From the NCBI RefSeq assembly GCF_902506095.1, contig NZ_LR733293.1, positions 3,264,487-3,328,486 on the forward strand: a DNA stretch of 64,000 nucleotides, read 5' to 3'. Position 1 is the first letter of the stretch; each line of letters begins with the position of its first letter. This DNA comes from Arthrobacter sp. 9AX. Its GTDB lineage: Bacteria > Actinomycetota > Actinomycetes > Actinomycetales > Micrococcaceae. Of this stretch, positions 9,539 to 17,279 are shown piece after piece. The position numbers and the translations under genes are program-made. The notes under the pieces are model-generated. The model searched no databases, had not been told where the DNA came from, and was given only the letters and a program-made list of their open reading frames with translations.

Positions 9539-9973
9539 GTGCAGAACGGCATTCCAGGCAGCAACGCGGGCGGCGGCCCCAACTCCGATGACCAGGTCCG
9601 CGCCTACCACGACCAGGCGCTGGCGCGCGGTGACAAGCGATTCCTTTTCCGGACAGTGGACGGCCGGCTGCACAGCTATGCCAAGGATGAGCTTGGTGTG
9701 GTGACAGCCAGCTCCCACCCGCAGGTGCGGTCCGCCGGCGGTTTCCTGGTGTTGGCGGTCTTCTTCGCCGCGCTGGCGGCGTTCTCCCTCCTGCTGGTGA
9801 CTGGACCCACCAGCCGTGGCCAGGACCCCTTGTGGGGAGCGTTGATCCTGACCGTCGCCGGAGCAGGCGGTGTGCTCTATGCCGTGCGCATGGCAGGTGT
9901 GGCTTCCAAAGCCAAACGGCTCCGGGCGGAGCGCGGAATCCCCGAGCCCACGGCCCGCCAGTTCGATATGTAG
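9539..9973 (+). CDS. Hypothetical two-span membrane protein
   Basis: This 144-residue protein starts at GTG 9539, one base after the previous stop, so it is translationally linked to the WXG-like cassette. A polar N-terminal region of about 60 residues (with FRTVDGRLHSYAKDELG) precedes two membrane helices at about 62-84 and 96-116. A short basic tail (SKAKRLRAERGIPEPTARQFDM) follows. Possible roles are a membrane partner or an immunity protein for the first gene, but no motif shows this. Confidence 0.6.
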   Translation: MQNGIPGSNAGGGPNSDDQVRAYHDQALARGDKRFLFRTVDGRLHSYAKDELGVVTASSHPQVRSAGGFLVLAVFFAALAAFSLLLVTGPTSRGQDPLWGALILTVAGAGGVLYAVRMAGVASKAKRLRAERGIPEPTARQFDM

Positions 9974-10093
9974 GGTGCCCAAACGATGGAAATGGGCGGT
10001 GAACGCGCGCGGCGCAACGACACCCTTTACACCGAGCACGCGGCGTGACGTAACCGACTGCACTGTGCCGGTTCCGAAGTCTAAACTGTACGA

Positions 10094-11224
10094 ATGACTA
10101 CAGCAGCTACCCCTTCCGTCGGCCTGGTCGGATGGCGCGGCATGGTCGGTTCCGTCCTCATGCAGCGCATGCAGGACGAGGGCGACTTCGCCAACATCAA
10201 CCCGGTGTTCTTCTCAACTTCCAACGCGGGAGGTGCCGCGCCTTCCTTCGCTGAAGGCGCCGGCAAGCTCGAAAACGCGTTCGACGTCGACACGCTGGCC
10301 AAGCTGCCCATAATCGTCACCGCACAGGGCGGCGACTACACCAAGCAGGTCCACGGCGAGCTCCGCAGCCGCGGCTGGGACGGCCTCTGGATCGACGCCG
10401 CCTCCACCCTGCGCATGAACGATGACTCGATCATCGTCCTGGACCCCATCAACCGCGACGTCATCGACAAGGGCCTGGTCAACGGCACGAAGGACTTCAT
10501 CGGCGGCAACTGCACGGTGTCCTGCATGCTTATGGGCCTCGGCGGCCTGTTCAAGAACAACCTGGTGGAGTGGGGCACCTCCATGACCTACCAGGCTGCT
10601 TCCGGCGGCGGCGCCCGGCACATGCGCGAGCTGCTCAGCCAGTTCGGCACGCTCAACGCCGAGGTCAGCACCGAACTGGACGACCCGGCGTCGGCCATCC
10701 TCGACATTGACCGCAAGGTCCTGGCCCACCAGCGCACGGACATCGACGCCACCCAGTTCGGTGTGCCGCTGGCCGGCTCCCTGATCCCCTGGATCGACGC
10801 GGACCTGGGCAACGGACAGTCCAAAGAAGAGTGGAAGGCCGGGGTTGAGACCAACAAGATCCTGGGGACCTCCGCGGAAAACCACGTGGTCATGGATGGC
10901 CTCTGCGTCCGCATCGGCGCCATGCGCTCCCACTCCCAGGCCCTCACCCTCAAGCTCCGCGAGGACCTGTCCGTCGCCGAGATCGAAAAGCTCCTGGCCG
11001 AGGACAACCAATGGGCCAAGGTGGTTCCGAACACCAAGGAAGCTTCCATGGCGGAACTGACCCCCGTCGCCGCTTCCGGCACCCTGGACATCCCCGTGGG
11101 CCGCATCCGCAAGATGGAAATGGGCCCGCAGTACATCAGCGCCTTCACCGTGGGCGACCAGCTCCTCTGGGGCGCTGCCGAGCCGCTGCGCCGCATGCTC
11201 AACATCGCCACCGGCAACCTGTAG
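10094..11224 (+). CDS. asd: Aspartate-semialdehyde dehydrogenase, E. coli type
   Basis: This 376-residue NADPH enzyme makes aspartate semialdehyde from aspartyl phosphate, for lysine, diaminopimelate, threonine and methionine. It follows the E. coli/gammaproteobacterial subtype almost motif for motif: [14 protein letters not shown] near the start, catalytic Cys140 in [25 protein letters not shown], and a C-terminus with [19 protein letters not shown]. Many actinobacteria have a shorter (about 340-residue) Gram-positive type instead. The ATG at 10094 follows a 120-base gap. It is monocistronic and faces an AlkZ-like gene across a strong hairpin. No lysC is adjacent. Confidence 0.95.
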   Translation: MTTAATPSVGLVGWRGMVGSVLMQRMQDEGDFANINPVFFSTSNAGGAAPSFAEGAGKLENAFDVDTLAKLPIIVTAQGGDYTKQVHGELRSRGWDGLWIDAASTLRMNDDSIIVLDPINRDVIDKGLVNGTKDFIGGNCTVSCMLMGLGGLFKNNLVEWGTSMTYQAASGGGARHMRELLSQFGTLNAEVSTELDDPASAILDIDRKVLAHQRTDIDATQFGVPLAGSLIPWIDADLGNGQSKEEWKAGVETNKILGTSAENHVVMDGLCVRIGAMRSHSQALTLKLREDLSVAEIEKLLAEDNQWAKVVPNTKEASMAELTPVAASGTLDIPVGRIRKMEMGPQYISAFTVGDQLLWGAAEPLRRMLNIATGNL

Positions 11225-11239
11225 AGCCTCCCGCTGCCA

Positions 11240-11303
11240 CGAGCGGCCCTGACCCGCATAACCGCTGCTGCCCGGCGCCGGTTAGGCGGGGCAGGGCCGC
11301 TCG
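11240..11303. terminator. Long hairpin between convergent genes
   Basis: CGAGCGGCCCTG (11240-11251) and CAGGGCCGCTCG (11292-11303) are perfect inverted repeats. The interior pairs further, with CCGCATAACCG against CGGTTAGGCGG. The structure sits just after the asd stop and 40 bases before the opposing gene's stop, so it likely ends transcription from both sides. There is no U-run, as is common in high-GC actinobacteria. Confidence 0.5.
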
Positions 11304-11342
11304 GGCGTTACTGGCCACTCAGGCGGGGCGGCGCGCGCAGAG

Positions 11343-12449
11343 TCAGGCCCCCAGGAAGGCGAGGTAGCGTTGGGCGGCGCGGGTGAAGGCAGCCTGCGCG
11401 GCCGGCCCCAGTGGCCGGCCGTCATCAAAGAGTTCAGGCACGACGCCGGCACCTGGGCGGGTGCCTTCCCGCGCCCACGTGCCAATCACCTCTCCCCCGG
11501 CCACCACCGTTCTCTTGAAGACGCCGTTGCCGCCGGGCACGATCCTGTTGGCATGCTCAGGAGCCAGGACGAGGCTCCGGTCCTGGTACCCCAGCACAAG
11601 CTCGTCGAAGCCGGGCAACAGGAGGACCGACCGCTGGCCGGGGACGCCGCCGTCGAGCAATGAAGCCGTTTCCGGCGACACCCAGTAATTCAAGCCCTCA
11701 AACTCCAGCTCCACCAGCTGGTCCTTAACGCCCTCGAAGGCGGCCCTGACCTCGGTGAACGGAATCTGCGTCCACCAGGCGAAGTCACGCAGCGTGGCGG
11801 GGCCGTGGCTGCGGAAGTAGCGCAGGGCGAACTCGGCAATACCCTCTTCACGCCCGAGTTTCCGCGACACCGGAATCCACTCGTCGAAGGCCACCAGCAA
11901 CTGTTGGTTTCCGGCCAGCGGCCCCTGGACCAGCCAGCCATGCCGGCACAACGTTCCCAGGATGTGGATGCCGCGCTGGCCTGTGGTGGGCTGCCCGGCC
12001 GCTTCAAACACCTCGAATAACCCGCTGCGGCTCAACGATCCGCCACCGGAAACCCGCTCCAGGGCAACGCCGCGGCAGTTTTCAATATCGGTCCAGGTGA
12101 TGTCCAGTTCCCGGTGCCGGGAAGCGATACCCTTGGTGAGCCGTTCCGCCGTGAGGTTCAGCATCCAGCCCAGGTCCTCCGGCGCCACCAGGTGCAGCGT
12201 TCCGCGCATCGGCCAGGACCGGACCACGGCGCCGGAATCAAGGGCGGAACGGACGTCCGCCAGGCCCGAACCCGGCGCCCGGAGCCCCACGGCCCACAGC
12301 GCCGCCTGGAGGTCCTGGGCCTGCATGGCGGTCATCCAGCGGACCGCCTCCGGCACGGAGGACAGTCCCGGGGCGAGCAAGCCTTGGGAGGCCAGCCGCA
12401 GCCGGCCCATGATCCTGGGGCTGAGCCGTTTCAGGGCCAATCCTGACAT
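11343..12449 (-). CDS. Winged-helix DNA-binding protein, AlkZ/HTH_42-like
   Basis: This 368-residue protein belongs to the winged-helix HTH_42 superfamily, which includes the DNA glycosylases AlkZ, AlkX and YcaQ. It has the family QxQ motif as QAQ at residues 43-45 (WMTAMQAQDLQ), the following SWPMRGTLHLVAPEDL segment, and late PGFDELVLGYQDRS and RTVVAGGEVIGTW motifs. In AlkZ the two glutamines of QxQ take part in excision of alkylated bases and crosslinks. Actual glycosylase activity here is inference, because many family members are uncharacterised. It is transcribed towards asd. The ATG at 12449 gives a full-length family protein. Confidence 0.8.
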   Translation of the reverse strand: MSGLALKRLSPRIMGRLRLASQGLLAPGLSSVPEAVRWMTAMQAQDLQAALWAVGLRAPGSGLADVRSALDSGAVVRSWPMRGTLHLVAPEDLGWMLNLTAERLTKGIASRHRELDITWTDIENCRGVALERVSGGGSLSRSGLFEVFEAAGQPTTGQRGIHILGTLCRHGWLVQGPLAGNQQLLVAFDEWIPVSRKLGREEGIAEFALRYFRSHGPATLRDFAWWTQIPFTEVRAAFEGVKDQLVELEFEGLNYWVSPETASLLDGGVPGQRSVLLLPGFDELVLGYQDRSLVLAPEHANRIVPGGNGVFKRTVVAGGEVIGTWAREGTRPGAGVVPELFDDGRPLGPAAQAAFTRAAQRYLAFLGA

Positions 12450-12518
12450 GCCCTCATCCTAGGCCAGGCGCAGCAGGGCTGGTCAGTGCCGCGCAGCCGC
12501 GGCGGTTAGGGTGGAACC

Positions 12519-13028
12519 ATGACTTTGGGGAGTTTGTGGCAGTTGCCCGCGCGTGAAACACAAGGCTGGATGATCGGCGGGACCGCGTCTGTCCTGCTCG
12601 GTGTTGGGTTGGGAGTCCCGGCCGTTACCGGATTCCTGGCTCACGGGGAATCCGAACTTTCGCTGCTGCTGCCTTCCCTCGCCTTCAGCCTCGGAGGTGG
12701 CTACGCCGTCCTTTTCCCCGGCATACGGGTGAACCGCAGCCCACTCCGCGTTGTCCGCGACTGGAAGCACCACCCGGGCGGCGGGAAAGTCCTCTGGGTC
12801 CTCTCGCACGCCGTCGCAGTGGCGGGACTGGTGGCCTGTATCATCGCCGGCCGCGCCAATCCCGCGCTTCCGGGGCTCCTGGTCTGGCTGTTTATGGGGC
12901 CCTACCTTGCGTTGTCGGGCTGGGCTGCAGCCATGCTGGGCATGGCCGCGCATGTCCGCGCCGCCCAAGCATTGGAGTGCGCCGGCAACGGCGGGCGGCC
13001 AGCCGAGGTCAGAGCGTCAGGCCAATAA
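12519..13028 (+). CDS. Hypothetical four-span membrane protein
   Basis: This 169-residue protein has predicted membrane helices at about 18-40, 47-68, 86-107 and 112-140. It also has a polar loop with HHPGGGK and a C-terminal soluble tail of about 25 residues. It starts at ATG 12519, 70 bases from the divergent AlkZ-like gene. Its 3' end overlaps the 3' end of murB on the other strand by 20 bases. The family is not recognised. Confidence 0.65.
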   Translation: MTLGSLWQLPARETQGWMIGGTASVLLGVGLGVPAVTGFLAHGESELSLLLPSLAFSLGGGYAVLFPGIRVNRSPLRVVRDWKHHPGGGKVLWVLSHAVAVAGLVACIIAGRANPALPGLLVWLFMGPYLALSGWAAAMLGMAAHVRAAQALECAGNGGRPAEVRASGQ

Positions 13029-14076
13029 GCAGCGGTTCCGGGTGCAGCGCAATTCCGAAGCGGCGTTCGACGCCGGCACGCACCTCGCGCGCAACGGCCA
13101 CCACATCTGCTGCCTTGGCTGAGCCGCGGTTGGTGATGGCCAGGGTGTGCTTGGTGGACAGGGACGCCCGGCCGCCACTGACACTGTCCGGTTCCAGCCC
13201 AAAGCCTTTCCCAAAGCCCGCCTGGTCGATCAGCCAGGCAGCGGAAAGCTTTACCAGCCCGTCCCGGCCGCCCGGGTAGCGGGGCGCGCTTTCCGGCAGC
13301 GCCGCGGCGACCTCCGCCGGGACGATCGGGTTGGTGAAGAACGACCCCGTGGAATAGGTGTCCCGGTCCGCCGGGTCCAGGACCATGCCCTTCGACGCCC
13401 GGAGCCGCAGCACCTCCCGGCGCACATCCGTGGAGTAGGCGCGCTTTCCCTGCTCCACGCCCAGCGAGCGGGCCAGTTCGGCGTACCGGATGGGGGCGCT
13501 CATCCGTCCGATCGGCAGCTGGAACTCCACCGTCAGCACCACGTAGCGGGGTGAACCGTTGACGGTGGTCTGCTTCAGGATGGAGTCCCGGTAGCCGAAC
13601 TTCAGCTCCGAGTTCGTGAAGGTTTTGACGGCGTTCCGCTCGCGGTCCCAGGTCCGCACAGCGGCGATGGTCTGCGAAACGTCTGAACCATAGGCGCCCA
13701 CGTTCTGAACGGGGGTTGCCCCGGTGGAGCCCGGGATGCCGGCCAGGGCCTCGATCCCGGACCAGGCGTGCAGGACGGCGTGCTGCACGAGCTTGTCCCA
13801 GTTGTGTCCGGCCTGCACCACCACGGCCACCCCGCCGCAGGAGTCCTCGGCATTGACGGTGAACCCCTCCGAGGCGATCTTGACCACGGTACCTGGGAAG
13901 CCGTCGTCGGAAATCAGCAGGTTGGAGCCGCCGCTGATGATCAGCAGCGGCTCCCCTGCTGCGTCCGCGCTGCGGACGGCGTCGATGATGTCAGCCTCGG
14001 AGCGGGCCTCGATAAAGGTGCCCGCTGGGCCTCCGACGGCGGCCGTGGTGAACTGGGAAAGCAGGGTGGAAGTCAC
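13009..14076 (-). CDS. murB: UDP-N-acetylenolpyruvoylglucosamine reductase
   Basis: This 355-residue FAD enzyme reduces UDP-GlcNAc-enolpyruvate to UDP-MurNAc, the second committed step of peptidoglycan synthesis. It has the FAD-binding loop LIISGGSNLLISDDGFPG near 45-62, GIPGSTGATPVQNVGAYG, the active-site serine in YSTGSFFTNP, and the C-terminal EVRAGVERRFGIALHPEP with the catalytic Glu. The start is GTG at 14076. Two MaoC genes lie directly upstream on the same strand (39-base gap), an arrangement I recall in actinobacteria. Its end overlaps the convergent membrane-protein gene. Confidence 0.94.
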   Translation of the reverse strand: MTSTLLSQFTTAAVGGPAGTFIEARSEADIIDAVRSADAAGEPLLIISGGSNLLISDDGFPGTVVKIASEGFTVNAEDSCGGVAVVVQAGHNWDKLVQHAVLHAWSGIEALAGIPGSTGATPVQNVGAYGSDVSQTIAAVRTWDRERNAVKTFTNSELKFGYRDSILKQTTVNGSPRYVVLTVEFQLPIGRMSAPIRYAELARSLGVEQGKRAYSTDVRREVLRLRASKGMVLDPADRDTYSTGSFFTNPIVPAEVAAALPESAPRYPGGRDGLVKLSAAWLIDQAGFGKGFGLEPDSVSGGRASLSTKHTLAITNRGSAKAADVVAVAREVRAGVERRFGIALHPEPLLIGLTL

Positions 14077-14114
14077 CAGACAACCCTATCGGGAAAGTGC
14101 GACACGCTTCCGGC

Positions 14115-14552
14115 TCAGCTAAGCCGGACCACGGCCTGGGCCTTCATCAGGACTTTCTGGCCCGCCGAAACCACGGTGAGGTCGATACGCGCGGTGTTGG
14201 TCTCGGCGTCGAGCTTGCCGATGAGGCCACTGACCTCGATGGTGGCGCCGGGCTCCTCGGTGCCCGTGGTGTCGGTGACCAGGACAGGCTTGGTGAAGCG
14301 GGTCTGGAAGTCCACGACGGCGGCCGGGTCGCCCGCCCAGTCCGTGACCAGCTGGACGGCGGAGCCCATGGTGAACATGCCGTGGGCGATGACGCCGGGC
14401 AGTTCCACGCCGGTGGCGAAGGCTTCATTCCAGTGGATCGGGTTGAAGTCCCCGGACGCACCGGCGTACTTGACGAGGTCGGTGCGGGTGACCTCGATGG
14501 TGCGGCTGCCGATCTCCTGGCCGGGGCTGAGTTCGTGGATGCTGAGGCTCAT
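14115..14552 (-). CDS. MaoC-family (R)-hydroxyacyl dehydratase, HadB-like
   Basis: This 145-residue single hot-dog-fold protein has the hydratase-2 motif DFNPIHWNEAFA with catalytic Asp35 and His40, followed by GVIAHGMFTMG. It resembles HadB of the type II fatty acid synthase, which dehydrates (3R)-hydroxyacyl-ACP as a heterodimer with HadA or HadC. The ATG at 14552 is two bases after the stop of the upstream HadA-like gene, so the two subunits are coupled in translation. Whether it serves fatty acid synthesis or CoA-linked catabolism is not fixed by the sequence. Confidence 0.85.
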   Translation of the reverse strand: MSLSIHELSPGQEIGSRTIEVTRTDLVKYAGASGDFNPIHWNEAFATGVELPGVIAHGMFTMGSAVQLVTDWAGDPAAVVDFQTRFTKPVLVTDTTGTEEPGATIEVSGLIGKLDAETNTARIDLTVVSAGQKVLMKAQAVVRLS

Positions 14553-14554
14553 GG

Positions 14555-15016
14555 CTACTGTCCCTCTCCGCGGACCAGGATGGATGACGTGGTGGTGGTG
14601 ACGGGCTCGCGGGCATCGTCCGCGCCGAGGGCGAAGACTTCCGAGCGGGTGGTGATCATGGCTCCCCCGCCCATCGCCCTGACGCCGTCCACATGCAGCT
14701 CCGCCACCAGCCGGTCGCCGGCGAAGATGGGGCGGTGGTGGGTGAAACGCTGGTCGGCGTGGACCACGCGGGAGAAGTCGATGCCGGCCTCCGGATCCTC
14801 GATGAGCTGGGCGTCGGCCCGCTGGGCGATGATGATGGCAAACGTCGGCGGGGCAACAAGGTCGGCATGGCCCAAGGCTTTGGCGGCGTCCACGTCGAAG
14901 TGTGCAGGGTGGGTTGCCTTGACGGCGCGCGCGAACTCGCGGATCTTCTCGCGGCCGACGTCGTACACCTCTGCGGCAGGGTAGCTTCTGCCCTGCAGGT
15001 CCGGATTGATAGTCAT
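14555..15016 (-). CDS. MaoC-like dehydratase, HadA-like partner subunit
   Basis: This 153-residue protein has the FAS1-type dehydratase fold (N-terminal MaoC-like). It contains REKIREFARAVKATHPAHFD and LVAPPTFAIIIAQRA, followed by VVHADQRFTHHRPIFAGD. It lacks the full catalytic DxxxxH signature of its neighbour, as expected for the substrate-binding HadA/HadC partner. The stop at 14555 is two bases before the HadB-like ATG. The pair lies upstream of murB, so envelope lipid and peptidoglycan genes are clustered. Confidence 0.83.
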   Translation of the reverse strand: MTINPDLQGRSYPAAEVYDVGREKIREFARAVKATHPAHFDVDAAKALGHADLVAPPTFAIIIAQRADAQLIEDPEAGIDFSRVVHADQRFTHHRPIFAGDRLVAELHVDGVRAMGGGAMITTRSEVFALGADDAREPVTTTTSSILVRGEGQ

Positions 15017-15057
15017 GGGCCCAAGCCTATCGTCCGGCTCCGGAGCGGCCCGAAAGG

Positions 15058-15282
15058 TTACCGGCGCAGGTTCTTCCGGATGGACTGGCCGCGGACCACG
15101 ATGCCGGCGATGTGCAGCACGAGTCCCAGCCCGATCAGGGGCAGGGAGGCCACCGCCAGTGCCTGGTTGCCGCTGGTGTTGCCGATGAGGTTCAGGATGA
15201 TGCCGACGGCGATCAGCCCCATCGCGCTGAACACCAGGACTTTGTAGCGGGTCGGCGCGGTGGCCCAGAATTCGTTCAGCAC
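15058..15282 (-). CDS. Small membrane protein (possible DUF3188)
   Basis: This 74-residue protein starts at GTG 15282. It has two hydrophobic helices at about 14-33 and 41-62 and a basic C-terminus (RGQSIRKNLRR). The pattern resembles short DUF3188-type actinobacterial proteins, a name given from memory. It ends 41 bases before the HadA-like gene and could be its co-transcribed leader gene. The function is unknown. Confidence 0.6.
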   Translation of the reverse strand: MLNEFWATAPTRYKVLVFSAMGLIAVGIILNLIGNTSGNQALAVASLPLIGLGLVLHIAGIVVRGQSIRKNLRR

Positions 15283-15340
15283 CGTGCCAGTCTACCGGGC
15301 AGGGTCCGGTGGTCCTTCGGCAGCCGGGGCGGGCTGCGGG

Positions 15341-16279
15341 TCAGAACAGCGCTTCCTGGACCGCCGGAACCTCGGAGCGGTGTTCCCCGAGTTCGATGGT
15401 GCGGCCTTTGAGCCGGCCCAGGTCCAGCACGAACTCCAGGTCAGTTCCCTCCAGGGTGGCCAGCACAAAAGGGCCGCAGACGGAGCGGATGGTAAAACCG
15501 TGGGCGCCGGCATCGAGCTCGTGCGGATAGGGGTGCCGGGCAGTTACGGAACACAAACGCCCCGCCAGCCCCGGCCTCTTCCAGGTTTCCTGCACCACCT
15601 CGAAACCGGTTTCGCCCGCCGTGGACAGAAGCCGGCGCGCATCGTCCGCCAGCGCGGCGTTGTGGGAACTGAGCCGGTCTGCGGGTGCGGGGGCCGCCAG
15701 GGCGGCAGCCTTGGCGGCGGAACGCACCTGCTGCGGCAGGCCGCCGTCGCGCGTTACCAGGTCCTCGAGGATCCGCACCACCCGTCCGTCGGCAGCGCGG
15801 GCAACGTAGCTGGCAGCCACGGCGCCCTGTTCGGCGAGCCGCTGCCACTTGCGGAGGTCCGACGCTGTCCCCACCTTGCTGGCCCCGTTGGCGAAGGTGG
15901 CCACATACAGCCAGTGCGGCTGCATGAGGTAGCTGCGCAGCCCGGGCGGGACGCCGCCGCCCCGGTGGAATTCGTGCATCAACCGGAACTCGTCCGCCAC
16001 AAAGCACCGCTCGCACTGATGGCCGCGGGCCGCCGGAGACTGGTTCCTGCACAGGACATGGTCCCGGCGGGCAGGTCCGTGCACCCGGTGATGGCCCAGG
16101 CAGGACTTCCTCCCGGCGGCGAGCCGGAAGCCCAGCCGCGTGCCGTCGTCGAGCGCTGTTTCGAGGAAGGTGCCGTCAGGAGCCTGGAGGCGCAGGACGG
16201 GAGGCGCCCCAGGCGCGCCGGCCTGCTCAGGCGGCGCAGGCCAAAAGACCCCGTGGACCAGATAGGGCGTATCGGTCAC
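15341..16279 (-). CDS. DUF2797-domain protein
   Basis: This 312-residue cytosolic protein resembles the DUF2797 family. An N-terminal half carries potential zinc ligands (GRKSCLGHHR, HVLCRNQ, HQCERC at about 60-90). A GIY-YIG-like strand motif follows (WLYVATFANGASKVGTASD). The C-terminal half contains YPHELDAG and LDLGRLKGRTIELG. The biochemical role of DUF2797 is not known to me. The start is GTG at 16279, supported by CAGGAG seven bases upstream. It is 24 bases downstream of the CitE-like gene on the same strand, so the two are probably one transcript. Confidence 0.75.
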   Translation of the reverse strand: MTDTPYLVHGVFWPAPPEQAGAPGAPPVLRLQAPDGTFLETALDDGTRLGFRLAAGRKSCLGHHRVHGPARRDHVLCRNQSPAARGHQCERCFVADEFRLMHEFHRGGGVPPGLRSYLMQPHWLYVATFANGASKVGTASDLRKWQRLAEQGAVAASYVARAADGRVVRILEDLVTRDGGLPQQVRSAAKAAALAAPAPADRLSSHNAALADDARRLLSTAGETGFEVVQETWKRPGLAGRLCSVTARHPYPHELDAGAHGFTIRSVCGPFVLATLEGTDLEFVLDLGRLKGRTIELGEHRSEVPAVQEALF

Positions 16280-16303
16280 GGGGTCTCCTGAAAGAAAGGG
16301 TTG

Positions 16304-17167
16304 CTACAGCGCGGGCTGCACTCCAAAGGCTACCGCGAGCTTCATGATCTTCTCGGCGCGGCCCAGGCGGGGCAGGTCGGAGCCGTCGCGGATGACGCGG
16401 CCGTTGGCTTCGAAGTCTGCCATGAAGTCGGTGGCCCAGGCGACGTCGGACGGCGTGGGGCTGATGACCTCGTTGATGACGGGGGTCTGGTCGATGGCCA
16501 GGCAGAGCTTGCCGGTCATGCCCATCATCACCGTGATGCCGGTCTGCTCGCGCAGGATGGGGTGGTTGGTGCCCACCGTGGGGCCATCGATGGGGCCCGG
16601 CAGGTTGCCCACACGGCTGGCGACAACCAGCTTGGCGCGGGGGTAGGCCATGGCTTCGGCGGTGGCGGCCATGCCGGTGTCGCGGCGGAAGTCGCCGGAG
16701 CCGAAGGCCAGGCGGAACGCGCCCTGGGCCTTGGCGATGTGGTTTGCTTCCTCGATGCCGACGGCGGATTCCACGAGCGGGATGACGGGCGTCTTGCCGT
16801 CCATGCGGTGGAAGCTCTCGGTGACCTGGTCCGCGGATTCAGTCTTCGCGAGCATCACGCCAAGCAGGCCCGGGGTGCCGCGGAGGCCCGCGAGGTCGTC
16901 CGCCCAGAAGGGGCTGGTGGCGTCGTTGATGCGGACCCAGGCCTTGCCGCCCGCGGTCAGCCAGTCGATGACGTTGTTCCGGGCCTGGTCCTTCTGCGAG
17001 GGGTCCACGGCATCTTCAATATCCAGGATGATCGAGTCGGCGCGGGAGACGGCCGACTGGTCGAAGAGCTCGGTCTTCATGGCATTCACGAGGAGCCAGG
17101 AGCGGGCGATCTCTGCTGGGATATTGCGTTCCGGCCTTACGGTCTCGGTGGCGATGGTAGACGTCAT
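16304..17167 (-). CDS. HpcH/HpaI aldolase / citrate-lyase-beta-like (CitE-like) protein
   Basis: This 287-residue TIM-barrel protein belongs to the CitE-like family, which cleaves or hydrolyses malyl-CoA-type thioesters. Visible motifs are RADSIILDIEDAVDPSQKDQAR (metal- and CoA-binding region), VMLAKTESADQV, VIPLVESAVGIEEA (metal-binding Glu), RLAFGSGDFRRDTG (metal-binding Asp region) and a late IDQTPVINEVISP. ATG 17167 fits the family N-terminus better than the in-frame ATG 17230. The exact substrate cannot be told. DUF2797 follows on the same strand, and the MaoC pair lies about 1.3 kb away. Confidence 0.84.
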   Translation of the reverse strand: MTSTIATETVRPERNIPAEIARSWLLVNAMKTELFDQSAVSRADSIILDIEDAVDPSQKDQARNNVIDWLTAGGKAWVRINDATSPFWADDLAGLRGTPGLLGVMLAKTESADQVTESFHRMDGKTPVIPLVESAVGIEEANHIAKAQGAFRLAFGSGDFRRDTGMAATAEAMAYPRAKLVVASRVGNLPGPIDGPTVGTNHPILREQTGITVMMGMTGKLCLAIDQTPVINEVISPTPSDVAWATDFMADFEANGRVIRDGSDLPRLGRAEKIMKLAVAFGVQPAL

Positions 17168-17279
17168 GTATCTACCGTATCCGGCCAGGAAGGGGCACGG
17201 GGACGAAAACGGCCGGCTCGGGAGGATCAATACGAACTAAACGGGTTGTGACGGGGCGGTGGGACCCCGCCTGGTCCTG

